Positions 18,734-28,280 of a stretch of 64,000 nt of DNA are shown here, one piece after another. Under the pieces are notes generated by a model. That model saw only the letters and a list, made by a program, of their open reading frames with translations, was not told where the DNA came from and ran no database searches. The position numbers were made by a program, and so were the translations under genes. The stretch is from Euglena gracilis (Eukaryota; Euglenida; Euglenophyceae; Euglenales), in the NCBI GenBank assembly GCA_039621445.1, contig CP154957.1, forward strand, positions 20,476,607 to 20,540,606, read 5' to 3'. Position 1 is the first letter of the stretch. The number at the start of each line of letters is the position of its first letter.

Positions 18734-18833
18734 CTCACCAGCTTCTTGTGCTTCGCCCTCTTGGTCCCTTCCTCCCCCTTCCTCTGTCGTGGGAGTCCGA
18801 GACCACTCGGGCTCCGCACTGCGAGATGGTGAG
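18734..18833. repeat. Internal complementary region of copy C
   Basis: CTCACCA...GCACAAG-type sequence at the left of this block is the inverted copy of the element's left outer end (18358-18421), and the part ending GGGCTCCGCACTGCGAGATG at the right is the inverted copy of its right outer end (22951-22983). The two halves meet at about 18798-18803. In DIRS-1 such a region brings the two ends together so the cDNA can be closed into a circle. Confidence 0.85.
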
Positions 18834-18849
18834 GTGTTGTGCACCCCCC

Positions 18850-19831
18850 TTTGGGCCATAATTTTTTGAATTCTTGATACGACCCCGAGTCGCAAAGAAT
18901 GCGCTTGGAAGGCCCCAAAATTTTTCCACTGACCCAATTGCTGGACTTCTTCCACTTGCAAACCAGCATTTTTCCACCATAAAATCCCAGCCCCTCTGGT
19001 GCTGTGGCGTTTCCAGTGGGTGGTGTCCACCCCCCCCTCTTGCAGAATTTCTTTGGTAAGGGAATTCACTCTTTCTGATGTCAAAGGTCTTTTACCATCC
19101 AAAGACCATAACAAGTTATTTCTGTGTCCCACCATGTGGGCTGTCCTTTCCACATACTCTTTCAATAAATGCCAGGGGCTTATGAGGGGGGTGTGTGGAA
19201 AGCTCAAGACTTCCTCCCATCTTGGGAATTGCCACCCTTTCCTTTGCAATAAAATGAAAATTTTTTCTCCCGCGAAACTAATTTTTCGCTGGGTTCTGGC
19301 TAGATCAACCCCCCTGTGGAGGGCCAAAAGCCTCCAACAGAGGATGAGTCTGTTTCTGAGCTCTTTCACAGAGAGTTCTGAGAGGGGCTTTGATTGTCTG
19401 ATGATGCTCTCTAGCAAATCCGTGGGGTCCCAAAAATGGGTATACTTGCAGACATTGGAATTCAACTTCCTTTTCAATGGAGACAAAAGAGGGGAAAACG
19501 TCAATGACCCAAAACCTGGGAGTAATAATGCTGCTGCATATGCATTTCGTGCAGTATTGAGGCTGTGAACAGCCAAATCAAGGATGGCCTCAGCCATCTT
19601 GTGGACTGTGCAGTCCTGCAGGGCCACCCCTTTGTGCAACAATTGGCTCACCAAGGCTCTGAAGGCTGAGTCATATCGTTTGACATTTCCCAGAATTTTT
19701 ATGTAAGTGTCGATACTGGACAGCGAAGCTTCCTGGGATTGTAATATTTGCCTGACACAATCAAGCAGGCCAATTTCCACCTTTGGGGGGGGGGCATCTC
19801 CTCCCCCCAGCATTTGGTGAACAGACCCCAT
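18850..19831 (-). pseudogene. Tyrosine recombinase of copy C (catalytic Tyr lost)
   Basis: One uninterrupted frame from 19831 to 18704, the last part translating the internal complementary region. Blocks: RNAYAAALLLPGFGSLTFSP; LLALHRGVDLARTQRK (first catalytic Arg); RWEEVLSFPHTPLISPWHLL; RHSTRGAGILWWKNAG (HxxR); QQLGQWKNFGAFQAHSLRLG. The last block should contain the nucleophilic Tyr (D: FTAYYQRLG; A: FTSHYLRS); here the codon is TCT (Ser), one base from TAT. The reading frame is otherwise intact, so loss of activity may be due to this single change. Confidence 0.85.
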
Positions 19832-20545
19832 TGGGGGGTACCAACAAGACTTTGCTGCCTGGCTGCCTGATTGACATTAATTGGCGCCACCATGATGTTG
19901 AAGCCCAGTGGGGTACGATCAACAGACAAATTAGGTCTGGGTTTAACATTAATCTCTGAACCCATTGGGGAATGATGCTCCAGGGGGGGTTTGCATAAAC
20001 CGGGGGGAGGCCCCTCAAATCTGCCTTCAAGGCATCCACCAGCAAAGCCCCTTGGTGGGGGTATCGACAAACAAACTTGGGGAATTTTTTGTTGCTGGGT
20101 GTGCAAAACATGTCCACCTCTGGGGTGATTTCCTTTCTGAATAACTGAACAATTTGGTGAAAGATGTTTAGGTTTAGGGTATAATCCCCTGGGTCCTTTT
20201 GCTCCCTGGTCAGGGAGTCTGTCAATTGCTCCTTTGTGGGAACCCAAACCACCTGCAAATTGATTTGCTTTTCTTGGCAATGATACAGCAGGGGTTTTAA
20301 GATGGAATTGAGGTACGGCTTTTTGCCTCCCCATTTTGTTAAATAACTTACAGCCACCTGGCTGTCCACGTGGAGCACAATTGTTTGTTTTGGTTTGGCT
20401 AGTGCCTTTACTGTTTTCACTGCAGCTTGTAATACTTTTTGATTTAAGTGAAGGACATGCAGGTCCCTCCAAAAATCCTGCACCTTTTGGCCTGAAGCTT
20501 TGTCCAGCCCTCCCACTGCCAGGTGCTGCTGTCTGAAAAGAGTTC
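19761..20545 (-). CDS. RNase H and methyltransferase-like domain of copy C
   Basis: Continues RT after a frame change at SDSSTW (about 20525). RNase H: TIVLHVDSQVAVSYLTKWGG (Asp), NLQVVWVPTKEQLTDSLTRE (late motif, Asp). Then the DIRS-typical domain TPEVDMFCTPSNKKFPKFVC, LPPVYANPPWSIIPQWVQRL, LLIVPHWASTSWWRQL: a (D)LF...NPPW signature related to Dam-type adenine methyltransferases. Whether it methylates anything is unknown; the NPPW catalytic-like motif is intact. The frame ends 70 bases past the start of the recombinase frame (19831), a small overlap. Confidence 0.75.
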
Positions 20546-21958
20546 CTGAGAGGCCTGGGACTGAAATGCCCTGCCCACACCTGGCTGTAAAAAGGCTTTT
20601 AACTCCACAATTTGATCTTTGACCCCCTGGGGAATGGTCAGGGTGTGGTCCCAACCCCACTTTGTGTGCAAATCCACCATTTTGCAAAGTTGATCTGTCA
20701 GAATTCTGAGAAATGGCATTGAAACTAAATAGCTTCTGACTTGTCCCACAATAGAACTGAGTTTTCTGCAGCTCATTTTCTGTGCTGTGAGCACTTTGCC
20801 TAGCTCCTTTCCTAAGGATTTTAATTTTTCCTGAGGAATTTCCAATTGGCCTTTTTTCAAATTGATCCATTGGCCCAAATGCTTTATTTCCTGTGTGGGT
20901 TCCAGACAGGATTTGGGGAGGTTTAATCTGAAACCTGCCAGTAAAAGGTCTGTTTTTACTCTTTTTTTTTCTGCCAAATGTTGGGCTGCTGTCTTTTTGC
21001 TGGGGGCTAACAGCAAAATGTCGTCCAGGTAGATGAAAACTACCTTGCCTTCCTTTCTCCATTTTCTTTCCCAGACTCTCATAAGAGTCATAAATTTTTG
21101 TGGCAGGCTGCTTATACCAAAGCATGCAGCTTGAAATTGCCACGTTTCCCCCACCACCTGCATGCACACATGTTTTTCCAGACTGCTGTGCAGTTTTAAG
21201 TGGAAATATGCATCTTTCAGGTCTATTTTTCCACAGAACCAACCTTTTCTTAGATATGGGAAGATGTTTCCCATGTGTTCCAATCTGAATTTCTGGGGGC
21301 TGAAATGGAGATTTAACTGTCGACAATCTGAAATCAGTCTTTCCTTGGTCTTTTCCCCTTCCTTTTTGGAAATGATAAAATGAGGGACAAAATGTTTTGC
21401 CTCCTCTGGGGTGATTTGCCTGGTTGCCCCTGCACATTCGTATTCTCTCAGAATTTTCTGGGCAGTCCTTATTTCTTGGGGAGTTTTGAAGGGAACTTTT
21501 AAGGACATCTGTGGGGGGAGGGGAAGATCTGCCCTGACCCCTTCCCTTATCAGGTTTAATACCTCTGTGCTGGCTCCTGCCTCGACCCAATGGGGAATGC
21601 TGGCCTGCAGGGCCCTGTAGGGGGGCACCCCTTGGTGTAATGTGTCTGGGGATTCCAAAGGCCCCATCACTGGGGTCCTTCCCCCTGGCTGCCCCATCAC
21701 TGGGGTCAGCTCTGGCTGCCCCATCACTGGGGTCACCTCTGGCCCTGCCATAGGGCTGCTCAAAGACAGGCTTTCCCCCTGTGTTTGAAAGATGGGGGAA
21801 GGTCTGTGTCTGCAGTGGGGAGGTACATATAAGGCTGGGCTGATTATCTTCTGGGGGGTGGCTTGTCTGAGCCAATCTTGGGCCTCCGCCCCAAGGGCTG
21901 TGGTCTTGAATGCATTGGCCTCCCATGGGCACCTGATTTTGATTGAAATGGCCTCCAT
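20444..21958 (-). CDS. DIRS reverse transcriptase of copy C
   Basis: An uninterrupted frame of 504 codons. N-terminal Gag-end repeats (TPVMGQPE...) about residues 75-100; RT proper from about residue 140: PFKTPQEIRTAQKILREYEC, FVPHFIISKKEG, RLISDCRQLNLHF, GKIDLKDAYFHLKL (motif A, Asp intact), WQFQAACFGISSLPQKF (motif B), VVFIYLDDILLLAPS (motif C, YLDD), then HLGQWINLKKGQLEI and the connection to RNase H. All RT catalytic residues are present. The frame ends shortly after SDSSTW, where RNase H moves to another frame. Confidence 0.85.
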   Translation of the reverse strand: MEAISIKIRCPWEANAFKTTALGAEAQDWLRQATPQKIISPALYVPPHCRHRPSPIFQTQGESLSLSSPMAGPEVTPVMGQPELTPVMGQPGGRTPVMGPLESPDTLHQGVPPYRALQASIPHWVEAGASTEVLNLIREGVRADLPLPPQMSLKVPFKTPQEIRTAQKILREYECAGATRQITPEEAKHFVPHFIISKKEGEKTKERLISDCRQLNLHFSPQKFRLEHMGNIFPYLRKGWFCGKIDLKDAYFHLKLHSSLEKHVCMQVVGETWQFQAACFGISSLPQKFMTLMRVWERKWRKEGKVVFIYLDDILLLAPSKKTAAQHLAEKKRVKTDLLLAGFRLNLPKSCLEPTQEIKHLGQWINLKKGQLEIPQEKLKSLGKELGKVLTAQKMSCRKLSSIVGQVRSYLVSMPFLRILTDQLCKMVDLHTKWGWDHTLTIPQGVKDQIVELKAFLQPGVGRAFQSQASQELFSDSSTWQWEGWTKLQAKRCRIFGGTCMSFT

Positions 21959-21959
21959 T

Positions 21960-22720
21960 GGCCTTGATATTTACCCCCTGGCCTCCATTGGCCTCTTGGA
22001 TATAATGGCCTCCATTGGCCTTCCCCTGAAAGGGGGGCTGCTTGCTTGGATGGGCAGCTCCTGAGGGGTATATGTTTGAGAGAGCTGTGGGGTAAGTTGG
22101 ACATACCTTTCCCCAGTGGGATCTGTCCAGGTTTGGACACAGGCTGCCATGGCCCTGCACTTGGGCCCACTGCCCTCTTGGATGATGGCTGCCATAGCCA
22201 TGATTCTGGGCCCCAGGCCCTGTCCAATGATGGCTGCCATGGCCTTGATTTTCATTTGAATCCTTTGGATTTGTGATATTTCTTGAGAGGCTGCCATAGC
22301 CTTTGCTTTTTCCCCTGGAAGGGGAGGAACTGATAAAAAGGGGTGGAGTCTGTTGGACCTGTGATGGTAGTCCCCCTCTGTCTTCTCTTCCTGACCACAG
22401 TTGTCCATGGTCCATGGCCATCATTTTGAGTGGGGGAGTCTGAAATCTTTGATGTGCTGGGGGGTGGGGGGGGTTGCGACGGCCACGGACTGACGTGCTG
22501 CTGCCGCCTCATCAGCTTCTGCAGCTGCTGCTGTGTGTCCACCTTCCCCAGCTTCAGCTGTTTTCTTGGAAGTTCGTTGAAGTTCCTCTTGGCAGTCTGA
22601 ATTTCTTTGCAGCTCATTCTTCATGGAAGTCCAGTTGTGACTTTGTCTTCGTAATTGAAATATTTCTGGGATAATTCCAGTTGAACTCGGAGAGTTTAAT
22701 TCTTGCTCCTTGAAGTCGAA
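21960..22720 (-). pseudogene. Gag-like region of copy C
   Basis: Three overlapping frames: 22617-22252 (QLKLGKVDTQQQLQKL, DGHGPWTTVVRKRRQRG), 22408-21971 and the beginning of 22424-19761. GPWTTVV anchors it to B and D. After it comes a degenerate repeat with unit core ATGGCTGCCATGGCC / GCCTCCATTGGCC, giving GHGS- or AMAA-type repeats depending on frame. It probably encodes the particle protein; frame choice is uncertain. Confidence 0.55.
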
Positions 22721-22859
22721 GTTCAGCAAAAAAGTTTGATCCACCCGTGAATAATTCGCCGGTCTTCGGTGAGTGTAATGCTTCTTTGTAAATATTTCCA
22801 GGTGAAATCGTTGCAGTAAATTCTTTCTCCTTGAGGTCGAAGGGCAGAATTAGGAATCA

Positions 22860-22957
22860 GCCAACTCCGGCAACAAAAAGCAGTAAGAAGCACCCCCCGC
22901 GCACGCACAAACACACCAGAACAGAACAGCCGGCAAGGAAAGCAGGACCTCACCATC
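22860..22957. repeat. Right inverted terminal repeat of copy C
   Basis: Inverted partner of 18413-18512. Outside it lies TCGCAGTGCGGAGCCCGAATG, the outer end repeated in the internal complementary region. Confidence 0.85.
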
Positions 22958-23500
22958 TCGCAGTGCGGAGCCCGAATGGTCTCAGAGACGACACCTCGGG
23001 CTCCGCATTTTGCCCTTGTGAGGCCATGCCTTGCTCGCCGGCGGTGTTGTTTGGAATTGCTTTGGTGTGCTGGGTTAGGAGTCCCTGCTTAGTGCCTTTT
23101 TTTCGCCGGAATTGGCTGATTCTGAATTTTCCCTTCGACAACCCAGAAAAAAGGAACTTCAATTCAAGAACCTGGACAATTGAGTTTGAAAGAGTTAGGT
23201 CAATCGAATTATGCGAAAGGTGGCGCTCGTAGAGAATATCAAATTAGAAATTCTTGACAATTCAAGACTTCATTGAAAAACGCATTTGCCAACACGAAGA
23301 AGAGCATCGCTGAACAACGAGAACTGGCTGCCGCTGCAGCTGGACGACCTGATGGCGTGGTGCAACCGTGGCGATCCGTGGCTGTCCCATCCCCTCCAAA
23401 AAAAGTTTCTGAAAACCCACCAAGTGACAACCACAGACTCGTACTCCCTCGAGTAAAAACGACAAGGGAGGAAGGGACACCGAGGGCGAAGCACAAAGAC

Positions 23501-23601
23501 CTTGTGAGGCCATGCCTTGCTCGCCGGCGGTGTTGTTTGGATTGTTTGGGTGCGCTGGGTTAGGAGGTCCCGCTTAGTGCCGCTTCGCCGGAGTTGGCTG
23601 A
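23501..23601. repeat. Left inverted terminal repeat of copy D
   Basis: CTTGTGAGGCCATGCC...CGGAGTTGGCTGA; inverted match to 27898-28000. Confidence 0.85.
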
Positions 23602-23733
23602 CGATGCTGCTCCGACTTGGCGACGTGACTTCTTGCCCCTGGGGGGTGTCCCCCCCCTCTCCTCCCCCTGGCCCCCACTCTCTGACCGAGGGCTTTTGAA
23701 GACAAATTTCCTTTTACGGGTGGGGGGGTCGGG

Positions 23734-23836
23734 CTCACAAGGTCTTTGTGCTTCGCCCTCGGTGTCCCATATTCCCTTGTCGTTTTTACTCGAGAGAGTA
23801 CGAGACACCTCGGGCTCCGCACTTTGCCCTTGTGAG
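23734..23836. repeat. Internal complementary region of copy D
   Basis: Left half inverts the element's left outer end (23438-23510: GTACTCCCTCGAGTAAAAAC, GAAGCACAAAGACC); right half (GACACCTCGGGCTCCGC...CTTGTGAG) inverts its right outer end (27991-28024). The halves meet at GTACGA|GACACC near 23802. Confidence 0.85.
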
Positions 23837-23859
23837 GCCAGATTGTGCACTGAAATTAG

Positions 23860-24860
23860 GGGGGCCGGGGCAATTTCCAGGGCACCCTGGGCACCAAGTC
23901 GTTGATAGTAGGCTGTAAAAGCCTCCACCCCCCTCCACTGGCCAATTTCGCAAACTTCTTGGGCAGAAAGGCCCAATTTTTTGAGTAAACCGACTCCTGC
24001 TCCTCTGGTGGAGTGGGCCCCCCACACCTTGGGGGTCACCCCATGCTTGGCCAAAAAATCTTTTGTGATGGAAGCAACAGTGTCTGCACTTATGGCCCTG
24101 AAGGGGGGTTTTAATGAAATCAGCAGGGGGCCCCCAGGTCTGACGAATAAACGTGTTGCAGCAACATAGCACATCATTAAATGAAATGGGCTTATTTGGG
24201 GACATTGGGGAATGGACACCACCCTTTCCCATTTATGGAATTTTTGTCCTTTACGCTTAATCTTGATGTAGGGTGCCCTACCCAACACACTGGTGGCTCG
24301 TTTGACTTGTGCCAAATCTGAGGATCGGTATAAACAGAGGATGCGTGAACAAAAAATCAGTTGTGTACGCAATGTACAAATATCAGTGGGCATAGGCGCC
24401 TTTGCCAGCCCCAGGAGGATTGGGAGGGGATCCCAAAATGCCCCATACTTCTCCAAGTTTTGGTTCCAAAGCCTCTTGTAGGGGGTTAACAGAGTGTGGA
24501 ATCTCAGCCCACCAAACCCAGGAATCAAAAGCATTGCACTATAGGCATTACGGGCTTGGGCCTTGGAAAATTGGAATAATTGTATTAAAGCGTCAGCCAC
24601 TTGGTCAGTGGTGGCTTCAGGGGCGGGCACCCCCATTTGTTCCAAAATTGCCCACAGAAGTGCAAAAGCACTCTGATAACGCTTTAAACTGGGGTTTCTC
24701 CCCAGGAAATCTTCAATGGTTTTAAACTGAATTTGTTTCCCCTCCAAAATTTGCCTGAGCAAATCATGCAAAGCAGGGGCCACCTGGGGGGTGGCATTTG
24801 TTCCCCCCTGCAATTGGTGAACATACCCCTGTAGGGGGTGATTTTCAGGCAGGGGGTCCC
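23860..24860 (-). CDS. Tyrosine recombinase of copy D (motifs intact)
   Basis: The conserved part lies in a frame open from 25737 to 23560; upstream codons are a chance frame across RNase H. Blocks: LHDLLRQILEGKQ, RYQSAFALLWAILEQMGV, ARNAYSAMLLIPGFGGLRF, ILCLYRSSDLAQVKRATSV (first Arg), FHKWERVVSIPQCPQISPFH, VAATRLFVRPGGPLLIS, GAHSTRGAGVGLLKKLG (HxxR), CEIGQWRGVEAFTAYYQRLG (Trp and nucleophilic Tyr). All expected R, HxxR, W and Y positions are present. In DIRS elements this enzyme inserts a circular DNA copy without making a target duplication. It is the best candidate for an active enzyme in the window. Confidence 0.85.
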
Positions 24861-25148
24861 TGGTACTTTCATTTTTATTAATTGGGGCCACCATGTGGCT
24901 GAATCCCAGTAGGGGATGACCATCAAAACTTTGGTCTGGGGAAACATTTTCAACCTGGGTAAAAATTTTTGAATTATTGACCAGGGGGGGTTTGCATAAA
25001 GATCCCCCATGTTGTCCAGTGGACATTGTAATGCATTTACCGCTGTGGCTTCCCAATGGGGCCACCTGGCCACAAATTTGGGCAGTTTTTTGTTGCCTGG
25101 GGAGGCAAATAAATCTGTTTCCAGATTTATGAAATCTTTGAACTGCTA
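24684..25148 (-). CDS. Methyltransferase-like domain of copy D
   Basis: Same frame as RNase H, after a TAG at 25146-25148. FKDFINLETDLFASPGNKKL, PKFVARWPHWEATAVNAL, GDLYANPPWSIIQKFLPRL, VLMVIPYWDSATWWPQLIK. The DLFA...NPPW...WW pattern matches copy C and fragment F. It resembles Dam-type adenine methyltransferase remnants known in DIRS elements. The NPPW motif is intact. It ends by overlapping the recombinase start. Confidence 0.65.
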
Positions 25149-25850
25149 TCTGAGCCATTGAAAAAGTTGGGGGTCTAAAGAATAATCCCCCCTGTCCATT
25201 TCCCACCTGCTGATGGGGTCTGCTAGGCATTCCTTTGAAGGCACCCAGTTGACTTGGAGGTTTACTTGGTGCTCCATGCACCACTCGAAAAATGGTCTTA
25301 GCATTTTGTTGAAGGGGTCCTTTCTGCCCCCACCTTTTGTTAGGTAAAAGTAAATTACCTGGTTGTCCACTGACAAGGAAACGGTTTCCCCAGGTTTGCT
25401 CAAACTTTTCACAGTGCTGATTGCTGCACTGAGCTCCTTTACATTGATGTGCAAAATGGAGTCTTTTCTCCAAAATTCCTGCACAATTTCTCCTGTGTGG
25501 ATGTCTAGCCCTCCCCAGGCATGGGTGCTGCTGTCTGAGTGCAACATTCTGGTTGCATTTTGGGGGAAGGGTCTGCCCCCCCAGGTGTCCAGCAGAATTT
25601 TTATTTCCCTTAATTGGGCTTTGATTTCCTGGGAGATGGGGTGTTTTGAGTCCCAGGGGGCTGTGGACTTTGCCACCAAAAAATTTGCCAGGGTGTCTGT
25701 AAAAGCCCTTAAAAAGGGCAGGGCCATTAGGTTGCATCTTATTTGGCCCAAAATGGCAGCCAACTGCCTTTTTGACATGTAATCTTTTTTCACGATTTTT
25801 CCCAGCTCCTTTTTTATGGTTTTGACTTTCAGGGGGGCACCTGTAGCTTT
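25149..25850 (-). CDS. RNase H of copy D
   Basis: Begins in a new frame after the C-run: LKVKTIKKELGKIVKKDYM, then QLAAILGQIRCNLMALPFLR (connection), MLHSDSSTHAWGGLDIHTGE (Asp), ILHINVKELSAAISTVKSL (Glu), TVSLSVDNQVIYFYLTKGGG (Asp), NLQVNWVPSKECLADPISRW (last motif). All four acidic positions are visible. Ends at TAG 25146-25148. Confidence 0.8.
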
Positions 25851-26800
25851 CCTTCCTGGAAGTTCAGTTGAAAACCCAGATGGGTTACCACTTGTGTGGG
25901 CTGGAGGGTGGACTTTTTTGTATTGATTTTGAACCCAGAATCCAGCAAATCTTTGACAACTCTGTTCAGGTGATTTTGCAATGTGTTTTGGGTGGGGGCC
26001 ACCAGCAGAATGTCGTCCAGGTAAACAAACACCTGGATGCCTCTTTTTCTCCACAGCTTTTCGAACGTTTTCATCACTGACATGAAAATTTGGGGCATTA
26101 CATTTAGCCCAAAGCAGCCTGTTTGAAATTCCCAGGTCTGCCCCCCCACCTGATGCCTTAAAAATGGCCTTAGGCCTGGACCTAATGGAATATGAAAATA
26201 GGCATCCTTTAGGTCTATTTTTGCTGCCCAGTGGCCTTTTTCCAAAAATGGAAAAATGTGCTGGATATGATCCAGCTTGAAAGGTTTTACTTGAAACTGC
26301 TGATTTCTTTCTCTGCAGTCGCTGATCATTCTCCACTTGGTTGTTCCCCCTTCTGGTTTTGAAATTAAAAACCATGGGATCAAATGCTGGGTTTTTGAGT
26401 CCCAAACTCGTTTCACTGCCCCAGTTTTTTCGTAATCCAACAGGATTTTTTCTGCCTGGTTCAGGTCCAGGTTGGCTCTGGGTTTTGGGTGGGTGGACAA
26501 TTTTGGGGGATTCACCCAGGGGGGTTGAATTCCATTTTTTATCAATTGACATGTTGCTGGGGGGGCATTTTTTGTCCACCATTTTAGACTTTTCTGAAGT
26601 CTTTGGTACAGGGGGGTGTCTCCCCATTTTTCCTCCATGGAGTGTATTTTCCCAACTAGATGATTTTCTGGGTGCTGGGTGGGGGGTGTTGGACATTGCA
26701 CCCCTGGTGCCACTTTGGATTGAGTATTCTCTGAAGGTGGCTGGGGGGGTGTGCATGCTCTGCTCACAGACTCTCTGATCCTCCACTTTGTCATTGGCAT
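25829..26800 (-). CDS. Reverse transcriptase of copy D
   Basis: Last two thirds of a 645-codon frame. CQLIKNGIQPPW, AEKILLDYEKTGAVKRVWD, HLIPWFLISKPEGG, RMISDCRERNQQFQV, AAKIDLKDAYFHIPLGPGLR (motif A), WEFQTGCFGLNVMPQIFMSV (motif B), VFVYLDDILLVAPTQ (motif C, YLDD), HLGFQLNFQEGKLQVPP, then TGA at 25829-25831. The stop follows GTGCCCCCCTGA: compared with copy C, where the frame runs on, D lacks one C here, or uses a -1 shift on the C-run to reach RNase H. Confidence 0.85.
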   Translation of the reverse strand: MPMTKWRIRESVSRACTPPQPPSENTQSKVAPGVQCPTPPTQHPENHLVGKIHSMEEKWGDTPLYQRLQKSLKWWTKNAPPATCQLIKNGIQPPWVNPPKLSTHPKPRANLDLNQAEKILLDYEKTGAVKRVWDSKTQHLIPWFLISKPEGGTTKWRMISDCRERNQQFQVKPFKLDHIQHIFPFLEKGHWAAKIDLKDAYFHIPLGPGLRPFLRHQVGGQTWEFQTGCFGLNVMPQIFMSVMKTFEKLWRKRGIQVFVYLDDILLVAPTQNTLQNHLNRVVKDLLDSGFKINTKKSTLQPTQVVTHLGFQLNFQEGKLQVPP

Positions 26801-27766
26801 TGTCGATTGACATACCATAGGGGCCCCATTTTGGGTCTCCCCCTTGTTTTGGTTTGCCCCTGCCATGGGCATTGACAAAGAATTTTGAGGGGGGGTTGCC
26901 CCCTTGTCCTCCACTGCCCCTGTGGGGGCATCCTCCTGGGGCTGCCACCGTACATTGAAACCCCCTGCTGGGGGACAGCCTTTTAGCTTCTGGGGGTTCT
27001 CCCCTTCTGATAAATGATGGCCCCAGTGGCCTTGAATTTGTTGTTGTTGAGGATGGTGTTGGGCCCAATGGCCTTGATAAGAATGACAATGGCCCCAGTG
27101 GCCTTGATGATAATTCTGGCCCCACTGGCCTTCTTGATGTCCCCATTGACTTCTCTTTGATCTTGGGCGCCATGCCCATTGAAAATCTTGGGGGGCCTCT
27201 GGGGGCCAATCCTTTTCCCCTGATGGGGTTTGTGATGAAGAAATGGTTGGGGGGGTGTTGTGGACCTGTCCTGCCCCTGCCACTGGGCATCTGTTTGTGG
27301 AATCGGCCACCCTGGCCTTGGTATTGTTGGCCACCCTGGCCTTTGTTCCATCGGCCGCCATGGCCATTGCTGTTGTGGCCGCCATGGCCCAGCTTGCTGT
27401 TTTGGCCGCCATGGCCTGTGCGGTTTTGGCTGCCATAGCCCCGCTTGGATGCATTGTGTGTTGTGTAATGTTGGCCCCAATGGCCCTGGCTCCAATGGCC
27501 GTAGTGGCCTGCTGGTTGTTGCTTCTGCCCCTTTCGGGGCCTTCTGACCACTGTCTGCCAGGGTCCGTGGCCATCACTTTGGGGGGTTGCGGTTCTGGAA
27601 ATTTCTGTGGGGAATTTTCTTTTGGGGAAGGGGCAGCCACGGTTCGCCACAGTTGACCCGCGTCGTCAGGTTGTCCAGCTGCTGCTGCTGCTCCCTCTTG
27701 AAGTTCTCCAGCGCTGTGCTTCTTTGAAGTTGCATCTTTCATTGAATTCTTCGAAAAAGTCAACAA
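26801..27766 (-). CDS. Gag-like protein of copy D
   Basis: First third of the 645-codon frame, starting at ATG 27766. It begins FSKNSMKDATSKKHSAGELQ, AAAAAGQPDDAGQLWRTVAA, then long low-complexity stretches rich in His, Gly, Gln and Ala with repeats (AMAAKTA; in the neighbouring frame GHGGQN, GHWGQ). In the -1 frame GPWQTVVRRPRKGQK matches B and C, so part of the real protein may lie in that frame (27650-26900). Likely an RNA-binding particle protein; no zinc knuckle. Confidence 0.55.
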
Positions 27767-27897
27767 CTTTTGATTTGAAGTTCTGCACGAGCGTGACTTT
27801 CTGGATAATTTGAATAGGCTGATTGTCTTCTTCTTTTCTCAATTGGTGAGGTACTTGAAGTTCCTTTCTTCTGGGTGTCGAAGGGCAAATTAGGAAT

Positions 27898-28000
27898 CAG
27901 CCAACTCCGGCGAAAAAAGGCACTAAGCGGGACCTCCTAACCCAGCGCACCCAAACAATCCAAACAACACCGCCGGCGAGCAAGGCATGGCCTCACAAGG
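27898..28000. repeat. Right inverted terminal repeat of copy D
   Basis: TCAGCCAACTCCGGCG...GGCCTCACAAGG, inverted partner of 23501-23601; the outer end GGGCAAAGTGCGGAGCCC follows and finishes at about 28024. Confidence 0.85.
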
Positions 28001-28280
28001 GCAAAGTGCGGAGCCCGAGGTGTCTTTGGCAGACAGTGGTCGGAAAAACCCGGAGGACACAAAAGCCAAGACAGCGGTCATGCCACTACGGAAAGGGCCA
28101 TATCCCAGTAGCACCGATACCTTGTTCAAGCTGGGCCATGGAGACAACAGCAGCAATGGCCATGGTGGCCGATGGAACACAGGCCAGGGTGGCGAGCAAG
28201 GCATGGCCGCATGAGGTCTTTGTGCTTCGCCCTCGGTGTCCCTTCCTCCCTTGTTTTGTTTTCCGGGAGGGAAATACGAG

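Larger units (their letters stand above)
18357..22983 (-). mobile_element. DIRS retrotransposon copy C
   Basis: A full-length minus-strand DIRS element: right-hand outer end and arm, Gag-like region, RT, RNase H, methyltransferase-like domain, tyrosine recombinase, internal complementary region, left arm and end. The two arms are inverted relative to each other (18413-18512 and 22860-22957). No long target duplication is visible, as expected for recombinase-mediated insertion. Its right end lies within a few bases of the outer end of copy E. Confidence 0.85.
23438..28024 (-). mobile_element. DIRS retrotransposon copy D, most complete recombinase
   Basis: Minus-strand DIRS element of about 4.6 kb inside copy E. 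Arms 23501-23601 and 27898-28000 are inverted to each other. The internal complementary region lies at 23734-23836. Order: Gag-like, RT, RNase H, methyltransferase-like, recombinase. It has only two obvious breaks: one missing C at the RT/RNase H border and a TAG between RNase H and the methyltransferase-like domain. Confidence 0.85.
22990..28280 (+). mobile_element. DIRS copy E: short deletion derivative split by copy D
   Basis: Left half 22990-23437: outer end (GACACCTCGGGCTCCGC), arm, and start of a D-type Gag (KTSLKNAF, ELAAAAAGRPD, VQPWRSVAVPSPPKK). Right half 28024-28280: Gag resumes (LWQTVV, then frame-shifted), soon followed directly by the 3' outer end (AGGTCTTTGTGCTTCGCCCT...GAAATACGAG). 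E thus lacks RT, RNase H, methyltransferase-like domain and recombinase, and D (minus strand) lies inside its Gag. Without D it would be only about 0.7 kb. Confidence 0.75.

Noticed and set aside
23560-25737. Whole 725-codon frame as one protein
   Set aside because: Only about 24860-23860 matches recombinase; the upstream part is an out-of-frame reading of RNase H and the methyltransferase-like domain.
25146-27650. Whole 834-codon frame as one protein
   Set aside because: Only the GPW motif region and the RNase H end are in the right frame; the middle is a shadow of RT, which is read in another frame.
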